DNA of 64,000 nt from contig NZ_CP159837.1 in assembly GCF_040564635.1 (NCBI RefSeq), forward strand, positions 5,381,001 to 5,445,000. Reading direction: 5' to 3'. Source of the DNA: Planktothricoides raciborskii GIHE-MW2 (GTDB lineage: Bacteria; Cyanobacteriota; Cyanobacteriia; Cyanobacteriales; Laspinemataceae). The position numbers were made by a program, and so were the translations under genes. Positions 1-9,330 of this stretch are shown piece by piece. Numbering within the stretch: position 1 is the first letter of the stretch; the number at the start of each line of letters is the position of its first letter. The notes beneath the pieces were generated by a model. The model did no database searches, was not told where the DNA came from, and saw only the letters and a program-made list of their open reading frames with translations.

Positions 1-50
1 CTGATTAGTTATTGGTTGTTGGTTGGCAGTAATTGATAATTGATAATTAA

Positions 51-122
51 TAATTGATAGCTAATAATTGATAATTGATAATTTTGTTTAATTGTCAATT
101 ATCAATTATTAGCTATCAATTA
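51..122. repeat. Perfect 28-bp inverted repeat, AT-rich stem-loop
   Basis: Positions 51-78 and 95-122 are exact reverse complements of 28 bases around a 16-base loop. The arms themselves consist of ATAATTG-type short repeats that continue upstream to about position 30. It lies downstream of the minus-strand pseudouridine synthase gene, with a second GC-rich hairpin (GCCCCCGT/ACGGGGGC, about 139-158) between, so it could end transcription or be a small mobile palindrome. Confidence 0.8.
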
Positions 123-202
123 TTTTGTGGTTGACTGTTTGCCCCCGTCGGCACGGGGGCTGACCGTTCTGCCCAAGAAGACCCGCCACTCTCTTGCATT
201 CC

Positions 203-973
203 CTAATCAGTTTTACTCCAAGAAATTTGACTTTGTAAAAAATCAATTTCCTTGGAGGTCAAAGGGCGATAGTCACCAGGGGATAAGGGGGATAAGTTCT
301 CGGTGGGCGATCGCAGCGTAATCGGCCCGATCTCACTGCGATGTAACTCAACCACGGGATAACCCAGCAAAGCCGCCACGCGGCGAATTTGTCGATTGCG
401 TCCCTCCTTGAGTACCACTTGCAAAAGAGTTTGATTGATTTTCCGATCCTGTTTTAACATCTGAACTTCAGCAGGTAGAGTTTGGCGACCATCCAGTAGA
501 ACTCCGGCTCGCCAATTTGCCAACACTGATGCCGGGGGATGACCTTTCACCCAGACCTGATAAGTTTTAGAAATTCCATGTTTTGGATGGGTCAATTGAT
601 AAGTTAACTCCCCATCATTGGTCAACAATAACGCTCCCGTGCTATGAAAATCTAAGCGACCCACGGGATGAATGCCTTGGTTTTGCATCGGTAACGGCAG
701 CAAATCCAAGACCGTGGGGCGTCCCCGGGGATCAGAACAAGTAGACACAACCCCCGCAGGTTTATAAAGTAACAAATAGACCAATTCAGGCCGATCGCTG
801 GGTTTAACGATTCGACCATCGACCTCAATTCGATCCACTTCGGGGTTGGCCGTTTGTCCCAGATGGACAATTTGACCATTGACCCTCACTCGTCCTTGCT
901 GAATCATGGTTTCCGCTTGACGACGAGAGGCAATTCCCCATTGAGATAAGATTTTTTGCAGTCTAGTTTGCAT
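203..973 (-). CDS. rluB: rRNA pseudouridine synthase, RsuA/RluB family
   Basis: Isomerises a uridine in ribosomal RNA to pseudouridine. The protein starts with an S4 RNA-binding domain (RLQKILSQWGIASRR to about residue 55). The RsuA/RluB catalytic motif follows, GRLDFHSTGALLLTNDG, whose Asp is the family nucleophile. A C-terminal KEGRNRQIRR segment is also typical. I chose the ATG at 973 (MQTRLQKIL) because the S4 domain begins directly there; the frame stays open upstream to 1054 but that extension looks non-coding. Length near 256 residues fits the family. The exact target (23S U2605 as RluB, or another site) cannot be told from sequence alone, so the symbol is tentative. Confidence 0.9.
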   Translation of the reverse strand: MQTRLQKILSQWGIASRRQAETMIQQGRVRVNGQIVHLGQTANPEVDRIEVDGRIVKPSDRPELVYLLLYKPAGVVSTCSDPRGRPTVLDLLPLPMQNQGIHPVGRLDFHSTGALLLTNDGELTYQLTHPKHGISKTYQVWVKGHPPASVLANWRAGVLLDGRQTLPAEVQMLKQDRKINQTLLQVVLKEGRNRQIRRVAALLGYPVVELHRSEIGPITLRSPTENLSPLSPGDYRPLTSKEIDFLQSQISWSKTD

Positions 974-1192
974 AGTTGGGACTGCGGTCAGGTATAAGAA
1001 CAGTGACTCAGGAGTTGAAAAGTACGAGAGGCGATTCGCCCACCGAGCACACAACTCCTGACAAAATTTTACTGTTTCTTGAGTAAAAATGCGATACCCA
1101 GGCGGCCAGAAACCCGATTGCTGCGTCCGTAGTCTGTAGAATTGACTACACTGGATCGATCATTCAACCGTCAACCACTCAGTAATTACCCG

Positions 1193-1981
1193 ATGAGTTC
1201 TAACCTTATTTTGTCTAAATCAGCAAAAACATTAGATGCCGTCAAGGAAGTTTCACCCAAGTCAGGAAAACTAACCGGAAAACTAATTAGTAAAATTCTG
1301 GCGCCCGCCCTAAAGTTTTGGTTGCGATCGCAACTAGACGCCATCGAAAACTTGCAATTAACCATTTCCGGTGGCAACCGGCAAATCCTTTCCGGGTCAA
1401 TTCCTGGGGTATTAATTTCTGCCAGTCATGCCATTTATCAAGGCATTAGCTTGAGTCAAATATGGTTAGAAGGGACAGGAATTCGTTTCAATATTAGAGA
1501 AGTGCTCCAAGGGCAACCTCTGCATCTAATCGATCCCGTTCCCATTAATGCCCAGCTACAGTTTACTCAAGGGGATATTGATGCTTCTTTAGCATCCCCG
1601 TTATTTAACCAAGCTATGCAAGAATTTTTAGACTCTTGGTTACATTCTGTGGTCAACTCTTGGGAACAGTTACAAATTAATTTAGGCCAAGATAAATTAA
1701 CATTGACGGGACTTTGCCAACCAGCGATGCTGCATCCGCAAAGCTACGCGAACGCGATCGCGGAGACAGAAGGGAAAAAATCGGCGGTCCTCCAGATGGG
1801 GTTAGAAATCAGAAATGGCCATCAACTCTATTTAGTCAACCCTCAGTTACATATTGCCGGACAAGAGATAATTTATTTAGAACATTTTTCCTGGGATTTC
1901 GGGTCATCGGTGATGATTTCCCAATTAACTTTGCTGCCCGGTCAGCTAACTTGTCAAGGGCAAATCATGGTGACGCCGTAA
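1193..1981 (+). CDS. DUF2993 (LmeA-like) family protein
   Basis: Conserved cyanobacterial protein of the DUF2993 type, recognised from the pattern KFWLRSQLDAIENLQLTISG near the start and repeated beta-strand-rich segments such as GVLISASHAIYQGISLSQI. Family members are thought to be lipid-associated or cell-envelope proteins; the function here is unknown. A TTG start at 1142 would add 17 residues; I prefer the ATG at 1193 because the added residues look unconserved, but neither start has a clear ribosome binding site. Around 1722-1762 the gene holds a GC-rich run (GATGCTGCATCCGCAAAG then GCTACGCG and a HIP1 site) that resembles the 24-base repeat expanded in isiC, so part of the protein probably derives from a repeat insertion. 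Confidence 0.75.
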   Translation: MSSNLILSKSAKTLDAVKEVSPKSGKLTGKLISKILAPALKFWLRSQLDAIENLQLTISGGNRQILSGSIPGVLISASHAIYQGISLSQIWLEGTGIRFNIREVLQGQPLHLIDPVPINAQLQFTQGDIDASLASPLFNQAMQEFLDSWLHSVVNSWEQLQINLGQDKLTLTGLCQPAMLHPQSYANAIAETEGKKSAVLQMGLEIRNGHQLYLVNPQLHIAGQEIIYLEHFSWDFGSSVMISQLTLLPGQLTCQGQIMVTP

Positions 1982-2560
1982 TTTTTTGTTGTTTGTTGGT
2001 TGTTGTTGGTTGTTTGTTGGTTGGGGAAAGTCGTAGGGGCGTCCTTGCGGAGCATAATCCGTCAGGCTATATGGCCATCCGCCCGTACAAGTTACAGCGG
2101 TTTTCTACTGGGTAAACTACATTAACCGCCAGGGAATGAATCCCCGACGTTTGTTGCCACTGATGCAAGATTTCCATTAGAACCGACTAAAATTCTGTAG
2201 GGGTCAACAGCCTTTGACCCCTACCAAGCATGATTAGTCGGTTTTAACCGACGATGGCGGCCTTCGCGGGGGCAGGCTTACGCTATGAGGCGGGGATTTT
2301 AATCCCCGACGGGTGTGGTTTACTCACCAGAAAACCGCTGTAAAATAAATATCACTATTCACTCTCCCCTCTGCTCCCTCTGCTCCTGAAGCTCCTGAAG
2401 CTCCTCTTTTCCCTGTTCCCTGTTCCCTGTTCCCTGTTTTTGTTGTTGGTTGTTATTTGGCAGCAACGAATAAATAACCAAGAAACCGGGTTTCTGCGAT
2501 CGCTTCTGCTACAAATCAGAGATTTTGATAGAGATTTTGATAGAAACCCGGTTTCTGATT
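1982..2560. repeat. Repeat-rich spacer
   Basis: I see no convincing gene. The stretch holds GTTTGTTGGTTG low-complexity sequence, a GTAGGGGCG...CGCCCGTAC hairpin (about 2034-2090), CTCCTGAAG and CCCTGTT short tandem repeats (about 2385-2440), and two copies of the palindrome AGAAACCSGGTTTCT at 2481-2495 and 2542-2556. The last pair lies just downstream of the minus-strand cdsA and could act as its terminator. Confidence 0.6.
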
Positions 2561-3430
2561 TTAATTCGGTAATAAAGGTAAAATTAAGGTGACAAAGTAG
2601 AAGACTAATGGGCCGGTAAAAATATAGCTATCGGTGCGATCGAGAATCCCGCCATGTCCGGGAATTAGGGTTCCCGAATCTTTCACCCCCGCATCCCGTT
2701 TCATTAAGGATTCCGTCAAGTCACCCAAAAGACCGGCAATGCCAATTAAAAGACCTAAAATAATCCCGGTTGCCGGCCAAGTTGGCCAGTGCAAATACCA
2801 AGAGCCAATAGTGGCGACAAGCACACTGCCGCTAATACCAAATACCGAACCTTCAACGGTTTTTTTCGGGCTGATTTCCGAAAGCGGGGTACGGCCTAAG
2901 CATTTGCCGAAAATATAGGCGCCAATATCTGCCGCCCAAATACAACAGAAGGATAAAAAAGTAATCGTTAATCCTTGGGGAATTTGGGTTAGATGATGCC
3001 AATTTTCTGGCCAAAAGCCGCCAAAGGGCAGATTACTATATTCGGCATTTTCTATTCCCCGTAACCGCACCCAAAATGTGGGCAAATATCCTACATAAAA
3101 TAAGCCAAGAATCGAAGCAGAAATATCGGCGATTGTGGCCATTTTTGGCTTAAATAGCAGATAGAAACAAATCCAAGTCCCAGCCAGGGGCAACATGGCA
3201 TCGGCTAAGGTAGAAGATACCGTAGAAATTGCCAGTAAAATCAGGCTCAAAACTAATGTATTTTTGGCTGAGGGGATAATGCCCTTCGCTCGAACTAGCT
3301 GCACATATTCCAGTTGAGCTAGATAGATGATAATTCCCAAGCCAACGGTGAAATACCATCCGCCTAGGAGAATCATCCCTAAAGCGAGGATGACCGCAAC
3401 AATTCCGCTGATAATTCGAGGCACAGGCAT
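2561..3430 (-). CDS. cdsA: Phosphatidate cytidylyltransferase (CDP-diglyceride synthase)
   Basis: Makes CDP-diacylglycerol from phosphatidic acid and CTP in the membrane, the precursor of phosphatidylglycerol. The protein is highly hydrophobic with about seven to eight membrane segments and ends with the family signature: SPKKTVEGSVFG, then GLLGDLTESLMKRDAGVKDS, GTLIPGHGGILDRTDS. Length 289 is usual. Start ATG at 3430. It reads in the same direction as cbiT and the decarboxylase upstream, with a 160-base gap, so a separate promoter is possible. High confidence from the C-terminal signature. Confidence 0.96.
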   Translation of the reverse strand: MPVPRIISGIVAVILALGMILLGGWYFTVGLGIIIYLAQLEYVQLVRAKGIIPSAKNTLVLSLILLAISTVSSTLADAMLPLAGTWICFYLLFKPKMATIADISASILGLFYVGYLPTFWVRLRGIENAEYSNLPFGGFWPENWHHLTQIPQGLTITFLSFCCIWAADIGAYIFGKCLGRTPLSEISPKKTVEGSVFGISGSVLVATIGSWYLHWPTWPATGIILGLLIGIAGLLGDLTESLMKRDAGVKDSGTLIPGHGGILDRTDSYIFTGPLVFYFVTLILPLLPN

Positions 3431-3591
3431 AGCATTAATGATTAAATAATCTGGGAATCAACATTTCAATTGAGCTTCAGCCGCTAGTCTGTATTGTCAC
3501 CCGGTGAAAAACCTGGTTTTTTGACGAAAAGCATCACTGCCGCCAATTGGATTTCGGTGACAGGGTTCTTTTTTTGAGTTATTCATCGCTA

Positions 3592-4206
3592 TTAATCAAT
3601 TTTTTCCCCACTCAAAATAAAACTTGGATCGATCGCGGCAAAAATTTGATTTCGGCCTCTGGTTTCTAACCGATTCACTGAAGTTTGTACGACTTCTATA
3701 TTACGCACTTGTAACTCAGAAAAAGTTTCTGAAATAGCATATAAGTTTTCTAAATTGCCCGCAGTGGCGACGACTCGACCATTGGGTTGCAAATAATTCC
3801 AGACTTCTTTGAGCAGAGATTTAATCGGGTTTGCCCCTTCAATACAGACTCGCGTGGGTGGTTCGGCCAGGTCTTTGAGGCATTCGGGGGCACTGCCTTC
3901 AATGACTTGCACATTTTCCACTTCAAAGCGATCGCAGTTGCGGCGAATTAAATTAGCCACATCTTCATCTCTTTCTACGGCAATAATCCGACCTTGGGGA
4001 CATAATAAACCAGTTTCTACGGGAATTGTTCCCGTGCCTGCACCAATATCCCAGAGGACGGTATTTGGTTCTAAACGCAAATGCGCTAACAACAAAATCC
4101 TGGTTTCTCTTTTGCTCATGGGAATACCGGGCAAGCGTTCAAATAAATCATCAGAAATACCAGGGCTAATATACGGCCACAAAGAACAAGGCATAGTACA
4201 TATCAA
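3592..4206 (-). CDS. cbiT: Precorrin methyltransferase subunit CbiT
   Basis: SAM-dependent methyltransferase of corrin-ring synthesis: C15 methylation coupled to C12 decarboxylation, the job done by the C-terminal half of CobL. The N-terminal ISDDLFERLPGIPMSKRETR and the glycine-rich SAM loop WDIGAGTGTIPVETGL, followed by IIAVERDEDVANLIRRNC, are typical of CbiT. Length 204 fits the standalone form seen in cyanobacteria. It lies 28 bases downstream of the decarboxylase gene on the same strand, so co-transcription is likely, although the two pathways are unrelated. The product feeds cobalamin synthesis, and a cobalamin riboswitch occurs elsewhere in this window near 44.0 kb. Confidence 0.9.
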   Translation of the reverse strand: MICTMPCSLWPYISPGISDDLFERLPGIPMSKRETRILLLAHLRLEPNTVLWDIGAGTGTIPVETGLLCPQGRIIAVERDEDVANLIRRNCDRFEVENVQVIEGSAPECLKDLAEPPTRVCIEGANPIKSLLKEVWNYLQPNGRVVATAGNLENLYAISETFSELQVRNIEVVQTSVNRLETRGRNQIFAAIDPSFILSGEKID

Positions 4207-4234
4207 TAATTAAAGATTAACAAACGAATAAGGA

Positions 4235-5722
4235 TTAAGGACTAATGACTACTTTTAGCGTGGTCAGATCCGGCTGACTACACCCAGTTATTGTCCCACC
4301 ATTCGCCAGAATTTTTTGTAAGAATTCTAAAGAATTCTGCGCGATCGCCTCTCCAGGTATTAATACGGGAATTCCGGGGGGATAAGGACAAACCAACTCG
4401 GCGCTAATGCGCCCTACGGTGGCTTCAATGGGTAAAGTTTCCTTGGCAGCAAAGAAAGCCTCTCGCGGGGTCAATGGTGACACGGGATGGACGATCGATC
4501 CCCCCGAACCTTCCGGGGAAAGCATCGATCCCCCCCACTTAAAAAGGGGGGAGACATGGAGGTGGGACAAATGCCTGAAACCAGCCACCAGGCGATCGAT
4601 GTCTGCCGCCGTATTTCCCAGACTAATAATAAAAGTTAGATGCTGTAATCCCGGTAACTCGGCGGTTACACCCAGTTGTGTATGCAAAATTTCATCCGCT
4701 TGATAGCCGGTGAGTCCTAAATCTGTGACTTTCACGGTTAAACGAGTGGGATCGAGGTGAGAAAACCCCGGACTGGGCAGGGTTGGCCCGTGGAAAACTT
4801 TCAAACCCGGAATTGTGGCTATGTTTGCCCGCGCTGTTGCCGCTAATGCCAAGGTTTTGTCCATGAGTTCAGTACCGGCGATCGCCATCTGCCGACGGGC
4901 TGCATCCAAAGAAGCCAGCAATAGATAACTGGGACTACTGGATTGCACCATCTGTAGGGCTAGATTTAACCGATCGCGATCGATTAAATCCCCTTGAACG
5001 TGCAACATAGAAGCTTGTGTCATCGCCCCTAAGACTTTATGGGTGGATTGCACCGTTAAATCAGCCCCAGCCGCTAATGCGGCGATCGGTAAATCCCCAT
5101 GAAAGGCAAAATGTGCTCCATGTGCTTCATCGACTAATAGAGGAATCCCGTGTTGATGGGTAATTTTGGCCATCTCAAGGATATCCCCGCAGATTCCATG
5201 ATAAGTCGGGTTGACGATCATTACTGCCTTGGCATCGGGGTGCGCCGCCAACGCTGCCACTAGGCTAGAGGTTGAGATAGAATAGGCTAAGTCCCACTCT
5301 GGATCGTATTCGGGAGAGATAAAAATCGGTATCGCCCCAGAGAGGATTAAGCCAGAAATCACTGATTGATGAATATTGCGGGGCAGAATAATTTTTTCAC
5401 CCATACCACAGGTGGCTAAAATTGCCGCCATAATTCCGCCAGTCGAACCATTGACCAAAAAGCGACTTTCGGCAGCGCCATAAGCTTCTGCGGCTAACTC
5501 CTGGGCGGTGGCGATCGCGCCCTGGGGGGCAAACAAGTTATCTAACTCCGGTAATTCCGGTAAGTCGGCTTGAAACATTGCCCTTCCTAGCCACGTCCGC
5601 AATTCTGAGTCAATTCCTTGGCCGCGCTTATGCCCTGGTGCGTAAAATGGGGCATCAGGACTTTGGGCCATTAATTGCAGGGTTTCTAATAATGGGGCTG
5701 ATTTTTGGTCGAGTCTAGGCAT
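4235..5722 (-). CDS. Orn/Lys/Arg decarboxylase-family PLP enzyme
   Basis: PLP-dependent fold-type I enzyme of the Orn/Lys/Arg decarboxylase family (short, about 480-500 residue form, related to Bacillus YaaO/SpeA). Features: APGHKRGQG near residue 30, LVNGSTGGIMAA near 90-100, LLVDEAHGAH near 196-203, and STHKVLGAMTQASML, where K229 should bind PLP. The C-terminal part IEATVGRISAELVCPYPPGIP is also typical. Which amino acid it decarboxylates (arginine for polyamine synthesis is the likely guess) is not visible. About residues 390-420 (DNA about 4485-4560) are made by an inserted repeat (CCCCCCACTT...GGGGGG plus GAACCTTCCGGGG), giving a Gly/Ser/Pro-rich loop. Start ATG at 5722. Confidence 0.88.
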   Translation of the reverse strand: MPRLDQKSAPLLETLQLMAQSPDAPFYAPGHKRGQGIDSELRTWLGRAMFQADLPELPELDNLFAPQGAIATAQELAAEAYGAAESRFLVNGSTGGIMAAILATCGMGEKIILPRNIHQSVISGLILSGAIPIFISPEYDPEWDLAYSISTSSLVAALAAHPDAKAVMIVNPTYHGICGDILEMAKITHQHGIPLLVDEAHGAHFAFHGDLPIAALAAGADLTVQSTHKVLGAMTQASMLHVQGDLIDRDRLNLALQMVQSSSPSYLLLASLDAARRQMAIAGTELMDKTLALAATARANIATIPGLKVFHGPTLPSPGFSHLDPTRLTVKVTDLGLTGYQADEILHTQLGVTAELPGLQHLTFIISLGNTAADIDRLVAGFRHLSHLHVSPLFKWGGSMLSPEGSGGSIVHPVSPLTPREAFFAAKETLPIEATVGRISAELVCPYPPGIPVLIPGEAIAQNSLEFLQKILANGGTITGCSQPDLTTLKVVISP

Positions 5723-5735
5723 TCAATGCACCGCC

Positions 5736-5839
5736 GAGTTTGCTGGTTGAGTTGGCTGGTTGAGTTGGCTGGTTGAGTTGGCTGGTTGAGTTGGCTGGTT
5801 AAGTTGGCTGGTTGAATTTGCTGGTTGAATTTGCTGGTG
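5736..5839. repeat. 13-bp tandem repeat, eight copies
   Basis: Eight head-to-tail copies of a 13-base unit, consensus GAGTTGGCTGGTT, the central four identical and the outer ones with single changes (GAGTTTGCTGGTT, GAATTTGCTGGTT). The array begins 14 bases upstream of the decarboxylase start and occupies its leader, so copy number could affect that promoter. Confidence 0.9.
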
Positions 5840-5981
5840 ATAGAACTTACGCACAAATCGAATTTGTTGGGGCAATTACCGGGGCAATCCTCTCGCCCCA
5901 ATCTTACCCTTGAATCGGTTTTAATTAGATAGTTTGTTGCTATTGTGACTAAGGTCAAATAATTTTAAATCACTATTCACT

Positions 5982-7073
5982 ATGCTTAGAGCCGGAATTG
6001 TCGGACTACCCAATGTTGGTAAATCTACCTTATTTAATGCTTTGGTCGCCAATGCCAAGGCTGATGCGGCGAATTTTCCCTTTTGCACCATTGAACCAAA
6101 TGTCGGGGTGGTAGCGGTGCCCGATGAACGGTTGGAGGTGCTGACAAAACTTTCGAGTTCGGCACAAACCGTCCCCACCCGGATGGAGTTTGTGGATATT
6201 GCCGGTTTGGTCAAAGGTGCCAGCAAGGGCGAAGGGTTGGGCAACCAGTTTTTATCCCATATTCGGGAAGTGGATGCGATCGTTCATGTGGTGCGGTGTT
6301 TTGAGAATGATGATATTATTCATGTCTCCGGTTCCGTTGACCCGTTGCGAGATATTGAAGTCATTAATCTAGAGCTTTGTTTAGCGGATTTAGCCCAGGT
6401 TGATCGACGGTGCGATCGCACTCGCAAGCAAGCCCGGGCTAACAAAGATGCCCAAGAGGAACTCGTGGTATTAGAAAAGTTACAAACCGCGTTAAATGAA
6501 GGTCAACCCATCCGACTGTTGCCCCTATCCTTAGAAGAAAAAGAAATCATTAAACCCTTGGGTTTATTAACCGCAAAACCCGTGATTTACGCCACCAATG
6601 TTTCCGAAGATGACTTAGCCACGGGGAATCAGTGGGTGGAACAAGTGCAAAAATTAGCGGCGATCGAAGCTGCTCAAGTAGTCATTGTTTCTGCCCAAGT
6701 AGAATCAGAACTCGTGGAACTTCCCGAAGCAGAACGAGCGGATTTTCTAGAATCTCTTGGGGTTGCCGAAGGGGGATTAAAAACCCTCATTCGGGCTACT
6801 TATAAATTATTAGGTTTGCGAACTTTCTTAACCACCGGACCAAAAGAAACTCGCGCTTGGACGATTCACGAAGGAATGTCTGCCCCCCAAGCTGCTGGGG
6901 TGATTCACTCGGATTTTGAACGGGGATTTATTCGCGCTGAAACCGTTGCTTATAATGACCTGGTGACTTCCGGTTCTATGCAAGCCGCCAAAGAAAAAGG
7001 TTTAGTTCGCAGTGAAGGAAAAGAATATGTAGTTCAAGAAGGAGACGTGATGTTATTCCGATTTAATGTGTAG
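5982..7073 (+). CDS. ychF: Redox-regulated ribosome-binding ATPase YchF
   Basis: Obg-related P-loop protein that prefers ATP and binds the ribosome. G1 motif GLPNVGKS is at residues 8-15, followed by the family-specific AANFPFCTIEPNVGVV, the G3 region DIAGLVKGASKGEGLGNQFL and a C-terminal TGS-like domain (TFLTTGPKETRAWTIHEG to the end, MLFRFNV). Length 363 is standard. The ATG at 5982 begins MLRAGIVGLPNVG, as in homologues. The next gene follows 23 bases later and is probably co-transcribed. Confidence 0.97.
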   Translation: MLRAGIVGLPNVGKSTLFNALVANAKADAANFPFCTIEPNVGVVAVPDERLEVLTKLSSSAQTVPTRMEFVDIAGLVKGASKGEGLGNQFLSHIREVDAIVHVVRCFENDDIIHVSGSVDPLRDIEVINLELCLADLAQVDRRCDRTRKQARANKDAQEELVVLEKLQTALNEGQPIRLLPLSLEEKEIIKPLGLLTAKPVIYATNVSEDDLATGNQWVEQVQKLAAIEAAQVVIVSAQVESELVELPEAERADFLESLGVAEGGLKTLIRATYKLLGLRTFLTTGPKETRAWTIHEGMSAPQAAGVIHSDFERGFIRAETVAYNDLVTSGSMQAAKEKGLVRSEGKEYVVQEGDVMLFRFNV

Positions 7074-7096
7074 TTTATTATTAGGGATAATTTCCT

Positions 7097-7456
7097 ATGG
7101 CTAACATTATCCAACTGTTGATCATTTGGCTGGTCACGGCTATCAGCTTTGTGATTATTTCCAAAATTCCCACTGGCGTAGAAATTGATGACTTTAACAA
7201 AGCTTTATTTTCCGCAGCGGTATTTGGCATTTTAAATGCCCTAGTCCGCCCGGTTATTGCTGTAGTAACTGTGCCAGTTTTAGGGGGAATTTTTTCAGAT
7301 TTTCTCTTAAGAACTTTGCTGAATATGATTATCTTTGGATTGGCCGCTTATCTGGTGGAAGGATTTCGCTTGCGTTGGGGAATTTGGAGTGCTTTGCTTG
7401 GTTCCCTTGCTTTGGGATTTATTAACAGTATCCTCTTGAGTTTTATTCCTATTTAG
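7097..7456 (+). CDS. Small integral membrane protein, YvlD/phage-holin-4 family
   Basis: A 119-residue, very hydrophobic protein with four predicted membrane segments (roughly residues 5-22, 35-60, 68-88, 95-115). The pattern LVRPVIAVVTVPV in the middle and WSALLGSLALGFINSIL at the end match the family annotated as phage holin family 4 superfamily IV or YvlD. Members are ordinary chromosomal proteins of unknown role, not lysis proteins. It follows ychF closely, and the hairpin at 7535 would end the transcript. Confidence 0.8.
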   Translation: MANIIQLLIIWLVTAISFVIISKIPTGVEIDDFNKALFSAAVFGILNALVRPVIAVVTVPVLGGIFSDFLLRTLLNMIIFGLAAYLVEGFRLRWGIWSALLGSLALGFINSILLSFIPI

Positions 7457-7534
7457 GGGAAATCGTTTAATAGGCAAATAAACCCGGTTGTCCGATCGCA
7501 AAGCGTGCCGGATGGCATTTTTCGATCCCCCCAA

Positions 7535-7559
7535 CCCCCCTTAACAAGGGGGGCTTTTT
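7535..7559 (+). terminator. Hairpin with T-rich tail, probable terminator
   Basis: CCCCCC-TTAACAA-GGGGGG followed by CTTTTT, located about 80 bases after the ychF-membrane protein pair. The same GATCCCCCC/GGGGGG module recurs in this genome as a dispersed repeat (one copy lies inside the decarboxylase gene), so it may be a repeat that also terminates. Confidence 0.6.
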
Positions 7560-7728
7560 GGCCGGGGAAAGCCAGAAGTGTATAGTTTCGTCGATCTCAG
7601 GTTAATATAGAGAGTATCTTCCTGTTGATCTATGGTATTTGATTCGGTGAATGACTCTCGGTTAGTGTCAGCGCTAAGTAAAAACCCTAATTAAGCGCTA
7701 AGTAAATTCTAAAAGGGCGGTAATAGGA

Positions 7729-9330
7729 ATGAGTGTCCCGGAACTAGAAGCAGCAATTCAACGGTATGATGCCGCGATCGCCGATATTGAAAGCAGGATC
7801 CAAACAGCGGCGATCGTTCAGGCGAAACTTGTCCGGGATGCGGTGTTAGGTGATGCGGTCAAGTCCGCTACTCGTGATGCGCTTAATTCTAAGGCAGAGA
7901 AGTTTGATTTGCCGCAAGTCGTCCCCCAAGCAACTCAGCAGGTGATGACCGAAAAGTCTTTGGAGGCGATCGCGGCTAAAATCATTAATCTCGCTTTGAA
8001 TGCTGATGGTATTGATACAGAAATTGACCCAACGATCCAGACTGCTGTGGCTACTTTTGCCAAAGAGTTAAGCCAAGAAATAACCCATGAACAGATATTA
8101 GAAGTGCTGACCGCTCGTGATGGGGTACAATGGGCTTTAAGCCAAGAAACCCCCGTTTTGACGGGTAAACTTTTGGCACAACTGAAAAGAGGCGATCGCT
8201 ATTTAAAATCCCCACAATGGCAAACATTAATTAGTCTAATTAACTTAGATGAATGGCGGGAAATGTTCCATCCCCCCCAAACTGCCTGGTGGTGGTATTG
8301 CGAACCCAAGCCTTCAGCCCCTACTCCTAAAAGGTTCTCATTCTGGGATTGGCTGGACTTGCCTTGTAACTTGTTAACCTGGTTTTTCTTAACAATTTCC
8401 GTTAGCTTAGTCGGAGACATGGCCGCCCAAGTTTTTGCCGGAGACTCCGATAATGCTTTAGGCATATTTGCCCTAATTTCGCCAACAGTCTTGACTTTTT
8501 TCTCTGGAAAACAAGCCCTCACTCAAAAAGGCAAAGAAGATATTCAAATTTGGCTAGAAAGTTGGAAGATTCATAAAAAATATGTCCATGAAGTCAGTGC
8601 GGTAATTTCTTTATTTCTTTGTGGATTTATTTTGATATTTTATAAGTTGCTAGTTCCAAACATCGCCGATTATTTGGGACAAAAATATGAACAAGCAGGA
8701 GAACTGAAGGCTGCCCAACAAAAATATGAATTAGCGGTAAAATTTCAATATACTCCGGCTTATCCAAAACTGGCAAGGGTATTGGTGGAACAAGGAAAAC
8801 CTGAATATGAGGCAGCGGAAAAAACTATTAGAGAAGGATTGCAAGTTGCTCAGGCAAAAAAAGACCAGCCAAACTTAGACGCTACCCTAGTAGTCTTAAA
8901 TAAACTTGCCAGAGCATATAATCTGCAAAAAAATACCACGAATACTATTCCCTTGGTTGCAGAGGGTTGGAAAAATAGCAAAGGAGCCAGCGATCGAGTA
9001 ACGTATAATTTAATGACAAATTATGGGTGGGGTTACTTGAATCGAGAAAATTATAACTATGCCCTGTCTTGGCTAGAGTCAGCCAGAGACATTACCAATA
9101 CATTACCAGAATTAAGCAAACATCCCGATCATTATTGTCTTTTAGGAATCGTCTATCAACAAATTAATCAGATGCCGAAGAATTGGCAGATATACAGAGA
9201 AAATGAAAAAGAATCTTGGGCAAAATGTATTAAATTTTCCAGCGATGAAACTTTAGAAGAAATTGAATGGAGTAAACAAGGTCAAACCTATTTAGATATG
9301 ATAGAAAAGACAGATAAAGGAGTAAAATAA
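7729..9330 (+). CDS. TPR-containing membrane protein of unknown function
   Basis: No confident family. The N-terminal 190 residues are a helical, partly charged region starting SVPELEAAIQRYDAAIADIE. Two or three membrane segments follow (about residues 213-235, 245-262, 288-310), then a TPR-like region beginning with KYEQAGELKAAQQKYELAVK and PEYEAAEKTIREGLQVAQ; a further helix pair holds YALSWLESARDI. This suggests a membrane-anchored scaffold with a C-terminal TPR platform. The stop codon overlaps the ATG of the next gene by one base, so translation is coupled. Two direct copies of AGCGCTAAGTAAA, 24 bases apart, lie at 7670-7706 just upstream and may be a regulatory site. Confidence 0.7.
   Translation: MSVPELEAAIQRYDAAIADIESRIQTAAIVQAKLVRDAVLGDAVKSATRDALNSKAEKFDLPQVVPQATQQVMTEKSLEAIAAKIINLALNADGIDTEIDPTIQTAVATFAKELSQEITHEQILEVLTARDGVQWALSQETPVLTGKLLAQLKRGDRYLKSPQWQTLISLINLDEWREMFHPPQTAWWWYCEPKPSAPTPKRFSFWDWLDLPCNLLTWFFLTISVSLVGDMAAQVFAGDSDNALGIFALISPTVLTFFSGKQALTQKGKEDIQIWLESWKIHKKYVHEVSAVISLFLCGFILIFYKLLVPNIADYLGQKYEQAGELKAAQQKYELAVKFQYTPAYPKLARVLVEQGKPEYEAAEKTIREGLQVAQAKKDQPNLDATLVVLNKLARAYNLQKNTTNTIPLVAEGWKNSKGASDRVTYNLMTNYGWGYLNRENYNYALSWLESARDITNTLPELSKHPDHYCLLGIVYQQINQMPKNWQIYRENEKESWAKCIKFSSDETLEEIEWSKQGQTYLDMIEKTDKGVK

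Noticed and set aside
5686-5958. 90-residue minus-strand frame through the 13-bp repeat
   Set aside because: Its sequence is mainly the translated tandem repeat (QPTQPANSTSQLN-like) and lies in the decarboxylase leader.
7097-7456. Prophage holin
   Set aside because: The family name mentions holins, but the gene follows ychF and no other phage gene is near.
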